Shown here: piece by piece, positions 1-7,793 of the stretch
Layout: each line of letters begins with the position of its first letter
Position numbering within the stretch: position 1 is the stretch's first letter
From: Natronomonas salinimetallica
GTDB taxonomy: Archaea; Halobacteriota; Halobacteria; Halobacteriales; Haloarculaceae
Reading direction: 5' to 3'
Length of the DNA: 64,000 nt
Assembly: GCF_013839515.1 (NCBI RefSeq)
Contig: NZ_JACDNQ010000006.1
Location: 62,001-126,000, forward strand
Made by a program: the position numbers and the translations under genes
The notes under the pieces: generated by a model
Told to the model about the DNA's origin: nothing
What the model saw: only the letters and a program-made list of their open reading frames with translations
Databases searched by the model: none

Positions 1-400
1 GCTCCATCGGTACAACGGCCCGTATCGATCCGGTAGTGTTCGAACACGCTATAGTAAAATCGGTTATATTCTCGCTCGAACGCCCGCTCCGGGCGACGAT
101 TTATATACGGAGACGCGACCAGACCGCCCGTGATCTGACGAGCCGCGGTCGGCCCCCAAGGCGGGAGCACGGGGACGGGCCGACCGGAACGATCCCCGTC
201 TGTTCGCTACAGGTCGATGCGGGCACGGCCACGATCCGTATGAACCGCCCCCGACGTGCCTCCTGGGCCGTATGTCTCTCGGTGACGGCCTTCCAGCCGG
301 GCGATTCCGACCCTCGTCTGCGGCCCGAAGCCGCCCTCGGCCGCGCGACGTCGTCTCCCCGACCGCAAAACCGTTATTCTCCGGCCCCCCTCGATACGAC
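1..400. other. Leader region with no recognised gene
   Basis: No convincing coding sequence is visible in these 400 bases; the open frames crossing them are arginine- and proline-rich and look like GC-driven shadows. A TTTATATA box lies at about 99-107 on the plus strand, but no start codon with haloarchaeal-type coding follows it, so it may serve an unrecognised RNA or be fortuitous. A weak TATA-like stretch (cgttattc, about 371-378) sits 25-30 bases before the pabB-like start and fits a leaderless transcript. Confidence 0.5.
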
Positions 401-1912
401 ATGCGAGTCATCACCGACCGGCAGGCGTTCCGATCCGTCGCCGCCGGGGCTGCCGGGGCGGCACGGGTGCCGGTCGAAATCCGGCTTTCCGCCGCCGATC
501 CGTTCGAGGCCTACCGACGGGCACGCCGCGGCGACGGCGGCGACGTCTTCCTCGAAACGACGGGCGGCCAGTCGGGGTGGGGCTACTTCGCGACGGAGCC
601 GATCGAGCGGCTCACAGTCTCGGCCGAAGCGGAGCCGATCCCCGATGAGGGCTCGGATCGGACGCCGACGTCCCCGTCACTTTCGGCACTCGATACCGAG
701 TTGAGCACCGAGACGCTCGAACGGGGCGACTGCGAGACGCCGTTTCCCTGTGGGCTGATCGGCTGGCTCTCCTATGACATCGCTCGGGAGCTCGAATCGA
801 TCCCGAACGGGACCGACGACGATCGGGGCCTGCCGCGTCTCCAGGTCGCGAAGTACGACCGGATAGTCGCCTGGCGGGAACCACACGCCAACGGGGTCGA
901 ACTCCGGATCACTGCCTGCCCGCGGCTCGACGAGCACGGGTCGGTCGACGCCGCCTACGAGTGGGCAGTCGCACACGCCCGCTCGCTTCTCGCCCGAACC
1001 GTCGCCGGTGACCGATCGGTCGGCCGTGCCCCCGCTGCGGGCGAGCGGGCAACGTTCGAAAGCGAGTGTGGGCAAGCGGCGTTTATAAACCGCGTCCGGT
1101 GTGTCCAGGCCGCCATACGGGCGGGTGATACCTTCCAGACGAACGTCTCACAGCGGCTTTCGGCGCCCGCTGCCGTCCATCCGGTCGAGGCCTACGCCGC
1201 GCTCCGCCGCGTGAACCCAGCGCCGTACGCCGCGCTCGTGGAGTTCCCGGGTGTCGACCTCGTGAGTGCGAGTCCCGAACTCCTCTTGGACGTTGAGGGC
1301 GATCGGCTCCTGACGGAACCGATCGCCGGCACCCGTCCCCGAGGGGAGACGCCCCGGACGGACCGCGAACTCGGAGCCGACCTCCGGTCGGATGCGAAAG
1401 AACGCGCCGAACACGCGATGTTGGTCGACTTAGAGCGCAACGACCTCGGGAAGGTGAGCGAGTACGGCAGCGTCGACGTCCGGGAGTACCGCCGGATCGA
1501 TCGCTATGCCGAGGTGATGCACCTGGTCAGCCTGATCGAGGGCCGACTGCGCCCGGATCGCTCGGTCACCGACGCCGTCTCGGCGACGTTTCCCGGCGGC
1601 ACGATCACCGGCGCGCCCAAACCGAAGACGATGGGGATCATCGACGACGTCGAACGGACCCGTCGGGGTCCCTACACCGGCAGTATCGGGATCTTCGGCT
1701 TCGATGGCCGGGCGACGCTCAACATCGTCATCCGGACGCTCGTGCGACACGCCGACCGGTATCACCTGCGGGTCGGTGCCGGAATCGTCCACGACTCGGA
1801 TCCTGAGCGCGAGTACGAGGAGACGCTAGATAAGGCCCGTGCGCTCGTCACTGCGATCGATACCGCCCTGGCTGATCGGGCGGCGTTCTCGCTCGAGGTG
1901 GCCGATCGATGA
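401..1912 (+). CDS. pabB: Chorismate-binding synthase component I (aminodeoxychorismate/anthranilate type)
   Basis: This 503-residue enzyme would aminate chorismate using ammonia supplied by the next gene product. The C-terminal half (about 240-495) carries the chorismate-binding fold, including a [11 protein letters not shown] motif near 305-315, an [10 protein letters not shown] motif and a GGTITGAPK motif. The ATG at 401 was chosen because it follows a TATA-like stretch at leaderless spacing and begins a haloarchaeal-type N-terminus; the frame extends upstream only through low-quality sequence. The stop overlaps the next start (ATGA). Residue 309 is Ala where classical PabB has Lys, so anthranilate synthase chemistry remains possible; the class IV aminotransferase two genes on favours the p-aminobenzoate route. 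Confidence 0.9.
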   Translation: MRVITDRQAFRSVAAGAAGAARVPVEIRLSAADPFEAYRRARRGDGGDVFLETTGGQSGWGYFATEPIERLTVSAEAEPIPDEGSDRTPTSPSLSALDTELSTETLERGDCETPFPCGLIGWLSYDIARELESIPNGTDDDRGLPRLQVAKYDRIVAWREPHANGVELRITACPRLDEHGSVDAAYEWAVAHARSLLARTVAGDRSVGRAPAAGERATFESECGQAAFINRVRCVQAAIRAGDTFQTNVSQRLSAPAAVHPVEAYAALRRVNPAPYAALVEFPGVDLVSASPELLLDVEGDRLLTEPIAGTRPRGETPRTDRELGADLRSDAKERAEHAMLVDLERNDLGKVSEYGSVDVREYRRIDRYAEVMHLVSLIEGRLRPDRSVTDAVSATFPGGTITGAPKPKTMGIIDDVERTRRGPYTGSIGIFGFDGRATLNIVIRTLVRHADRYHLRVGAGIVHDSDPEREYEETLDKARALVTAIDTALADRAAFSLEVADR

Positions 1913-2493
1913 CCCGACCGACCGTCCTCGTCGTCGACAACTACGACTCGTTCGTCTACAACCTCGTCCAGTACGTCGGAACCCACGCCGACGTCGTCGT
2001 CCGTCGCAACGACGAGATCGACGTGGACGGGATCAGGCGGCTCGACCCCGAGGCGATCGTCGTTTCACCGGGGCCGGGGACGCCGAGGGAGGCGGGCGTC
2101 TCGGTTCCGGTCTTCGAGTCGCTGTCGTATCCGACGCTCGGCGTCTGTCTGGGCCATCAGGCGTTGTGTGCCGCCAACGGCGTCCCGGTCGGCCACGCAC
2201 CCGACGTCGTCCACGGGAAGCCGTCCGTCGTCACTCACGACGGATCGGGCGTCTTCGAGGGGCTACCCGACGCCTTCGAGGTGGGTCGGTACCACTCGCT
2301 GGCCGCCCAGCCTGGGGCGTTGCCGGCCGAGTTGGTCGAGACGGCCCGAACCGGGGACGACCGCGGCGTTCTCATGGGTGTTCGTCACCGCGAGAAGCCC
2401 CACGAGGGCGTTCAGTTTCACCCCGAGAGTATTCTCACGGACGTCGGTGAACGGATGATAGAGACTTTTTGTCGTCGCTGTCGGGTGGCCTGA
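1909..2493 (+). CDS. pabA: Class I glutamine amidotransferase, component II
   Basis: This 194-residue TrpG/PabA-type subunit hydrolyses glutamine and channels ammonia to component I. The nucleophile elbow is GVCLGHQ with Cys80, and the His-Glu pair is in FHPES (His171, Glu173). The N-terminal VVDNYDSF segment is typical of the family, and the length is standard. Its ATG overlaps the stop of the preceding gene by four bases, indicating translational coupling, and the next gene starts one base after its stop, so the three form one operon. TrpG and PabA cannot be separated by sequence alone; the name rests on context. Confidence 0.9.
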   Translation: MTRPTVLVVDNYDSFVYNLVQYVGTHADVVVRRNDEIDVDGIRRLDPEAIVVSPGPGTPREAGVSVPVFESLSYPTLGVCLGHQALCAANGVPVGHAPDVVHGKPSVVTHDGSGVFEGLPDAFEVGRYHSLAAQPGALPAELVETARTGDDRGVLMGVRHREKPHEGVQFHPESILTDVGERMIETFCRRCRVA

Positions 2494-2494
2494 G

Positions 2495-3364
2495 GTGACA
2501 CTCCTGTACCACGTCGACGGTGCGTTGGTCGATCGGGCCGACGCGACCGTCCACGTCGACGACCGGGGGTTTCGCTACGGCGACGCGGCCTTCGAGACCT
2601 GTCGGGCCTACGGCGGCGAGGTGTTCCTGTGGGATCGCCACCTCGATCGGCTCGAAGCCACCTGTGCGGTCCTCGGGATGGCCGAGGCCATCCCCGGGGA
2701 CCTCCGTGCGCGCGTCGACGAGACGCTCGAGGCCAACGGCCTCTCGGAGGCCTACGTCCGGGTTTCCGTGACCCGAGGCATCCAGCCCGGAACCCTCACG
2801 CCCGCCGAAGACGTCGACCCGACCGTCGTCGTCTATGTCAAACCGCTCCCGTCGGGTGGGACCGACGGGGATCCGGTCTGGGACGGTCCCGCGACCGTCC
2901 AGTCAGTCGAGACCCGGCGGATCCCCGACGACGCTCTCCCCGCCGGGGCGAAGACGCACAACTATCTCAACGGGATCCTCGCCCGACTCGGGTTGCACGG
3001 GAGCGGTGCGGCCGACGAATCGCTCATGTGTGACACCGACGGATACGTCGCCGAAGGGGCAACGAGCAACGTCTTTTTCGTCGATCGGGGGACGCTGAAA
3101 ACCCCCGAGCGCGGGACGATCCTGCCGGGGATTACCCGTGGGGCCGTCCTCGAGGCGGCCGAGCGAATCGGCGTTCCGGCCGAGGTCGGCCGCTACACCA
3201 TCGACGACGTCCGCGGTTCGACGGAGGCGTTTTTGACGAACACGACATGGGAGATACGACCGATCGGCCGCCTCGACGGGGCCGCGATCGGCGGCGGCCC
3301 CGTGACGGACCGGCTCCGGGAGGCGTACGACGAACTCGTCGACCGGCGCTGTTACGAGACGTGA
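2495..3364 (+). CDS. pabC: Class IV aminotransferase / aminodeoxychorismate lyase
   Basis: This 289-residue PLP enzyme of fold type IV resembles both 4-amino-4-deoxychorismate lyase and branched-chain aminotransferase. Features are the DRGFRYGD segment (about 23-30), the probable Schiff-base lysine in GAKTHNYLNG (Lys153) and the ATSNVFFV motif that grips the PLP phosphate. The start is a GTG one base after the pabA-like stop, and no better ATG lies nearby. Placement third in the operon argues for release of p-aminobenzoate for folate or methanopterin-type cofactors. A branched-chain aminotransferase is the main alternative. Confidence 0.85.
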   Translation: MTLLYHVDGALVDRADATVHVDDRGFRYGDAAFETCRAYGGEVFLWDRHLDRLEATCAVLGMAEAIPGDLRARVDETLEANGLSEAYVRVSVTRGIQPGTLTPAEDVDPTVVVYVKPLPSGGTDGDPVWDGPATVQSVETRRIPDDALPAGAKTHNYLNGILARLGLHGSGAADESLMCDTDGYVAEGATSNVFFVDRGTLKTPERGTILPGITRGAVLEAAERIGVPAEVGRYTIDDVRGSTEAFLTNTTWEIRPIGRLDGAAIGGGPVTDRLREAYDELVDRRCYET

Positions 3365-3457
3365 TAGGGCCGCAGCGCTACTACGGAACTGCTGCGGCCG
3401 GCGGACGGTGCGGCTCGCATCCCGTGGACACTCCTCGGGGGCGTATCGTCGGCGGTA

Positions 3458-3877
3458 TCAGAACTTGTAGTTCGATTTCGATTCGAGATCCGTCCCATCG
3501 CCCTCGATCGCCCCCTCACGGACGAATTCGTAGTCCTCGTCGCTCAGGAACACCGTTCCGTTCTCGACGGCGATCTCGATTTCGTTGAGATACGCCCCCT
3601 CACAGGGGCCGAACGTACAGAAGCCGCTCTCGGACTCGAAGTACGCACCGTGGTTCTCACAGATGAGCTCCTCCCCTCGCATCTCCGCGCCGGACCCCTT
3701 GTCGATCTTGATGTGCGTGTAATGCTGGCAGTAGTTGAGCCACGCGTGGAGTTCGCCGTCGGCCCGGACCAAAATAGCCTCGCGTTCCTCGCCGGACTCC
3801 GTCTCCCGGAGTGTGAACAGATACGTCGTCTCGTCAGGCACATCCTCGATCGGGGCGACAGCACGTCGGGTAGCCAT
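3458..3877 (-). CDS. Rieske [2Fe-2S] domain protein
   Basis: This is a 139-residue small Rieske ferredoxin-like protein. The two cluster-binding boxes are CQH (Cys50, His52) and CENH (Cys73, His76), with the spacing of the Rieske family. There is no signal peptide or membrane anchor, so it is probably a soluble electron carrier rather than a bc1 subunit. The start at 3877 gives MATRRAV; the longer frame upstream would run into the neighbouring regulator gene and lacks haloarchaeal composition. Two further cysteines follow the second box (about residues 85-95). Its redox partner is not evident from the neighbours. Confidence 0.88.
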   Translation of the reverse strand: MATRRAVAPIEDVPDETTYLFTLRETESGEEREAILVRADGELHAWLNYCQHYTHIKIDKGSGAEMRGEELICENHGAYFESESGFCTFGPCEGAYLNEIEIAVENGTVFLSDEDYEFVREGAIEGDGTDLESKSNYKF

Positions 3878-3938
3878 CGTACGGCGGTAGCGGCCGATCG
3901 AACAAACCGCTTGCGGGATTGGAAGGTCACACGGGGGG

Positions 3939-5531
3939 TCACCCGTCCCCGGGGTCGTCCCAGATCGCCGATAACAGGTTCCGCTGTGCGGCGCGGACAT
4001 GCGTCGAGAACGTCGGCTGGGCGATCCCCAGGGAGTCGGCGATTTCCGCGCCGGTCCGCTTTCGGGTCTCGTCGAAGTAGCCGGCGTGATACGCCGTCCG
4101 CAACACGTCCCGCTGTCGTGCCGTGAGCACGCCGGCCAGAAGGGTCGGCCACGGCGTCGCTTCGGTCGGGGCTGCGGCCCGCTCGGCTTTCAGTTCCGCG
4201 TCGCCGAACAGTTCCTGTGCCTGCCCGATGAGACGGTGTTCGTCGCGCTCGCGGCAAATCGAGACGGCGAGTTCGCAGTCGTGCTCGGAGACCCGGAGTG
4301 AGCGGAAACTCGCTCCAAGGGTAGTCACCACCGAGGCGACACACGGTTCCTCCACGAGGACCTCATAGATCGAGGTACCGGTCCCCGGGAGACACTCGAC
4401 CGATCGAATCTCGGGGGCGGTGTCGGCGGCATCGACGACGCGCTCGGGGGTGACATCGGAGAGCAGACAGTAGAGGAGGAACTCGTCCTCCGTTCGCCTG
4501 CTCACGCTCCGGACCTCGACGGTTCTCGACAGCCGGCGGGCAAGCACCCGGAGCGGCTCGTCCTGTTCGATCGCTACCCCGAGGACGAGGTCCCTGCTCC
4601 CGTCGGTATGCAGCGCGTTTCGGCGCTCGAGTGCGGTGACAGCGTAGCCGACGAGCGCTCCGAGTTCTGTCAGGATGTCCCGAATCCGGCCGTCGAAGGT
4701 ATCGACGGTCGTTCCGTAGATTGTCAACACGCCGTGGTGGATACCTTCGTGGTGGATCGGGACCGCGAACACCGACCGGTAGCCCTCCGCCAGCATCGCC
4801 GCCCGCCAGGGTCCCTCGGGAAGCCGCTCCGGAACGCGGTGTTCGCCGGTGGTCGGCCGTTCGTCTGCGACCCGGACGGCCGGAACCGGGGACTCGAAAC
4901 CAAGCGAGAGCGGTATGTCCTCCAGGCGGGAATCGGGGACGTCACACCGCGCGACCGGCACGAGCGCTTCCGCTGAGGGGCCGACGGTGCCGATCCACAC
5001 CCCGCCAAATCCCTCGAGGTCGGCGATCGAACGACAGACCGCCTGGTGGATGCGTTCGCGGGAGCGGACGTCGATCAGTATCTCGTGTAACGACCGGATC
5101 GTCTCGTTCAGCTCGGTGACGTACTCGAGTCGCTTTTTCCGCTCCGTGATATCGACGATGTATCCCATGTAACCGGTGATTTCTCCGTCCTCGCGAACGA
5201 TCCGGGTATGGTCGAGTACCCAGCGGACCTCCCCGCCCTTCGTCACCATCCGGTATGGCTCGTGATGGAACCGCTCGGTCGTCCCGTTACTGTGGTCTTT
5301 GACCTCTTGGGTGACCCGCTCTCGGTCGTCCTCGTGAACCAAATCGATATACGCGGGGTCGCCGTCGCACAACTCGGTCGGCGAGTATCCGAAGAGCCGA
5401 TCGACGTTCGGTGAGACGTACTCGACCGGCCACCCCGACTCGTTGTGCCACGTAAACACGACGACTGGGCCCTCCGCGAATAAATCGAACTCCGTACTCC
5501 CCGACGTGTTCGCATCGATCCGCTCTGTCAT
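3939..5531 (-). CDS. PAS-GAF sensor with bacterio-opsin-activator HTH
   Basis: This 530-residue regulator has an N-terminal PAS domain with PAC segment (about 20-135, including NVDRLFGYSP and the GYIVDITERK end), a GAF domain (about 145-300), the Bat-specific middle region and a C-terminal HTH_10 domain (LTARQRDVLRTAYHAGYF onward, about 470-525). Haloarchaeal Bat-like proteins of this layout are one-component sensors responding to light, oxygen or redox signals; the ligand here is unknown. An A/T-rich TATA element (about 5562-5574) lies about 30 bases upstream. It is transcribed toward the Rieske gene, which may be a target, though this is inference. Confidence 0.92.
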   Translation of the reverse strand: MTERIDANTSGSTEFDLFAEGPVVVFTWHNESGWPVEYVSPNVDRLFGYSPTELCDGDPAYIDLVHEDDRERVTQEVKDHSNGTTERFHHEPYRMVTKGGEVRWVLDHTRIVREDGEITGYMGYIVDITERKKRLEYVTELNETIRSLHEILIDVRSRERIHQAVCRSIADLEGFGGVWIGTVGPSAEALVPVARCDVPDSRLEDIPLSLGFESPVPAVRVADERPTTGEHRVPERLPEGPWRAAMLAEGYRSVFAVPIHHEGIHHGVLTIYGTTVDTFDGRIRDILTELGALVGYAVTALERRNALHTDGSRDLVLGVAIEQDEPLRVLARRLSRTVEVRSVSRRTEDEFLLYCLLSDVTPERVVDAADTAPEIRSVECLPGTGTSIYEVLVEEPCVASVVTTLGASFRSLRVSEHDCELAVSICRERDEHRLIGQAQELFGDAELKAERAAAPTEATPWPTLLAGVLTARQRDVLRTAYHAGYFDETRKRTGAEIADSLGIAQPTFSTHVRAAQRNLLSAIWDDPGDG

Positions 5532-5898
5532 GCATACTCCCCCGTATCCCGGAGTCGGGCCGAATTATTATAAATCCGGGTCTGGAGCCGGCCGTTTCGG
5601 TCCGACCGTCTCGTTTCGCTGCCTCCCAACGATGCTATTATAATAGTGCCTTGATTTTTATACAACCGGATATTACCTCCAGGTGGAGATCCGGTGAACA
5701 GGGGTAGGTTCCTGGTGGCGCTTCGATAGCGTGGGGATGCACCCGGGCTTTCGTTCGGCGGACGGCCCTCTATCGCCGCGGATATTTTTATCGGCACTAG
5801 TGCCGTTCGGACCCTCGGATTTTCTGTAATCGGGGGACCGAACCCGTCGGGCGGAATACGAGGACGAATATAAACCATCGGGACGCATACCCCTCCGC
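5532..5898. promoter_or_regulatory. Divergent intergenic region with palindromes and TATA boxes
   Basis: This gap separates the divergent regulator and ligase-like genes. It is markedly A/T-rich for this genome. It contains a perfect 12-bp palindrome ctattataatag (5635-5646), a perfect 14-bp palindrome cggcactagtgccg (5792-5805), TATA-like elements at about 5562-5574 (for the leftward gene) and 5867-5874 (for the rightward gene), and further TTTTTATA stretches near 5653-5660 and 5784-5790. Short open frames here are arginine-rich and not convincing. An unannotated small RNA or a regulator-binding region is plausible. Confidence 0.5.
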
Positions 5899-6597
5899 AT
5901 GGACGTAATCGGCGACGTGATCGCCCGCGATCGTCGCTCCGATCGGCCCGCGCTCTCCGTGCCGGCCGTCGGCCGCCGCTACGACTACCGCCGGTTCTGT
6001 ACGAGCGCCTGGAAGGCCGGGAACTTCCTCAGACTGCTTGGCGTACGCGAGGGGGTCGGCGTCGATCTCGCCGACGATCCGACCGCGGAACCGGTGTTGA
6101 CCCTCTATGGGGCGGCCTCGCTCGGGGCGGTCGTCCGCTTCGACCCGCCTCGGGAGGTCGGTGACGACACGCGTGCGCTCGTCGTCCCCGCGGCCGATCT
6201 CGAGGAGTACGCCGTGGGACCGGCGACGAAGCGGGTCGTCTACGGCGATCCGCCGTCCGATCCGTCGGTGTCGTACTTCGAACGGGACGTCTGGAGTGAG
6301 AACCCGACCGAACCGCCGGATCACGTCGATCCCGGGGATCCGCTGCTCCGGGCCGACGGGGCGGAGTACAGCCACGGCGACGTCTTGCGGACAGCGGGGA
6401 CGATCGTCGAGGAATACGAGATCGGCCCCGACAGCGTCGTGGCCGTCCGCGGCTCGTTTTCGACTCCGACCGTCGCCGTCGCCGGACTCGTCGCCCCCAT
6501 CCTCGCCGGCGCACACCTCGCCGTCGGTCCCGAAAGCGAGGGTGACGTCGTCGTTGGAGGGGCCGAAAGCGACGTTCGGACGGTCGAGATCGGGTGA
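5899..6597 (+). CDS. Stub of an AMP-dependent acyl-CoA ligase-like protein
   Basis: This 232-residue protein resembles the N-terminal subdomain of ANL-superfamily acyl-CoA synthetases: an N-terminal DVIARDRRSDRPAL stretch and a TLYGAASLGAVV segment like the ligase 'LLACARLGA' region. It lacks the P-loop-like YTSGTTG motif, the adenylation core and the C-terminal lid domain, and so cannot be a normal ligase. The frame is intact, with good haloarchaeal codon use and its own TATA box 25 bases upstream, so it looks maintained rather than decaying. A regulatory or scaffold role is possible; function unknown. Confidence 0.65.
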   Translation: MDVIGDVIARDRRSDRPALSVPAVGRRYDYRRFCTSAWKAGNFLRLLGVREGVGVDLADDPTAEPVLTLYGAASLGAVVRFDPPREVGDDTRALVVPAADLEEYAVGPATKRVVYGDPPSDPSVSYFERDVWSENPTEPPDHVDPGDPLLRADGAEYSHGDVLRTAGTIVEEYEIGPDSVVAVRGSFSTPTVAVAGLVAPILAGAHLAVGPESEGDVVVGGAESDVRTVEIG

Positions 6598-6730
6598 ACG
6601 CTGTCGGTCCGGCCCGCCCGACGTCACCCGCTCCCCGCGCGACGTCGCCGTTGCGCCGACGCACAGCGTACGATACCGCCACGGACCGGCCCACAACGCA
6701 TTTGACCACGAGTCACGTAGGCGGACATCG

Positions 6731-7357
6731 ATGAGCCGCGCCGCGTACGACCGGTGGGTCTTCGACCTCGACGGGACGCTGGTCGACGTCGAACCCGACT
6801 ACGTCCACGAGGTGATGGGCCGGATCGGTGACCGACTGGGCTATGGTTTCACCGATCGACAGGCCGAGACCCTCTGGCACGGCTTCGGTGGGGAACGGGG
6901 CGATCACCTCCGCGCGTGGGGAATCGATCCCGAACGGTTCTGGACGGTCTTCCACGACGAGGAGGACGCGGCCGCGCGTGCCGGGGCCACCTTCTTATAC
7001 GATGACGCCGCCGTCGTCGGCGAACTCGACGCGCCGACCGTACTCGTCACCCACTGTCAGCGATACCTGACGGATCCGGTGTTGGCGTCGTTGGACATCG
7101 GCGATTGGTTCGATTCGATCGTCTGCTGTAGCGCCGAAACGGGCTGGAAACCCGACCCCGAACCGGTCCGGACGGCGCTGTCGGCGGCAGGAGCCGAGTC
7201 TGGCCGTGGGGTCCTCGTTGGCGACACGCCGGGGGACGTCGGTGCGGCGTGGAACGCGGGCCTCGAGGCCGCCCACGTCGAGCGCCACGGCCACGGACGC
7301 CGGGGGTGTTGTGTCGTCGGCGACCACCGAGTTGGCCGGATCGACGAGTTGGCCTAG
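6731..7357 (+). CDS. HAD-superfamily hydrolase
   Basis: This 208-residue phosphatase-like protein opens with the HAD motif I, FDLDGTLVD (nucleophile Asp12, general acid Asp14), followed by an alpha-helical cap. Motif II (VLVTH), a lysine in ETGWKPDPEP and motif IV (VLVGDTPGDV) are all in order, so it should be catalytically competent. It resembles phosphoglycolate-phosphatase-like haloarchaeal HADs, but the substrate cannot be inferred. The start MSRAAYD at 6731 was chosen because coding character begins there. Its stop overlaps by four bases the stop of the convergent small gene. Confidence 0.88.
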   Translation: MSRAAYDRWVFDLDGTLVDVEPDYVHEVMGRIGDRLGYGFTDRQAETLWHGFGGERGDHLRAWGIDPERFWTVFHDEEDAAARAGATFLYDDAAVVGELDAPTVLVTHCQRYLTDPVLASLDIGDWFDSIVCCSAETGWKPDPEPVRTALSAAGAESGRGVLVGDTPGDVGAAWNAGLEAAHVERHGHGRRGCCVVGDHRVGRIDELA

Positions 7358-7572
7358 TCGTAATACTCGTCGTCCAGCGGCAACTCGAAGTCGGCCTCCT
7401 CGATCGATTCGACGACGGCCTCGAGGACGAGTCCATCGCCGGTTTCGGGGTCAGGAACGACAAACCGCACACGGATCTCCCCGTCGTCGTTCGAGATATC
7501 GAGGACGTCCGCGTCGGATGGGTAGAGGTACTCGGCGTCGAGGCTGTCTGTCGACTCGTCGTCTCGTGACAT
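7354..7572 (-). CDS. Small acidic haloarchaeal protein
   Basis: This 72-residue protein is highly acidic, with net charge typical of halophilic cytosolic proteins, a central beta-rich stretch (IRVRFVVPD) and an acidic DDEYYD tail. No known domain is recognised. It is convergent with the HAD gene and divergent from the GT75 gene; the palindromic operator at 7673-7688 lies about 100 bp upstream of its start, so it could belong to the same regulon, but a direct promoter link is not shown. Confidence 0.7.
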   Translation of the reverse strand: MSRDDESTDSLDAEYLYPSDADVLDISNDDGEIRVRFVVPDPETGDGLVLEAVVESIEEADFELPLDDEYYD

Positions 7573-7672
7573 ACTCGGCGTTTTTTCAACCAGTTGATTT
7601 GGATCTTTCGGGAGTGGGGGTCCCGAAAGAAGAGCGAGAACGTAGGCGATCGACCGTCCCGGGAGCGGTGGT

Positions 7673-7688
7673 TTTAGGTATGCCTAAA
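7673..7688. promoter_or_regulatory. Palindromic operator, TTTAGGT-type, site 1
   Basis: The sequence TTTAGGTATGCCTAAA matches the window-wide consensus TTTAGGTNNRCCTAAA. It lies in the divergent gap, about 100 bp from the start of the small acidic gene and 79 bp upstream of site 2. It may act as a distal or cooperative site, or control an unannotated transcript. Confidence 0.7.
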
Positions 7689-7766
7689 TCAGAGCATCAC
7701 CAGGGAAGTGCCTCGCGGACGGGGCCAAACCGCGGCCGTGTCGCCCCTCACCGGACCGGTAGATTT

Positions 7767-7782
7767 TTTAGGTTCACCTAAA
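7767..7782 (+). promoter_or_regulatory. Palindromic operator, TTTAGGT-type, site 2
   Basis: The sequence TTTAGGTTCACCTAAA is a perfect 16-bp dyad ending 11 bases before the ATG of the GT75-like gene. For a leaderless transcript it overlaps the TATA position (TTTTTTA, 7764-7770), which fits a repressor operator. Confidence 0.8.
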
Positions 7783-7793
7783 ACAGTGTAGCA

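Noticed and set aside
99-400. Possible SRP RNA or RNase P RNA downstream of a TATA box
   Set aside because: Conserved motifs of either RNA could not be found on either strand.
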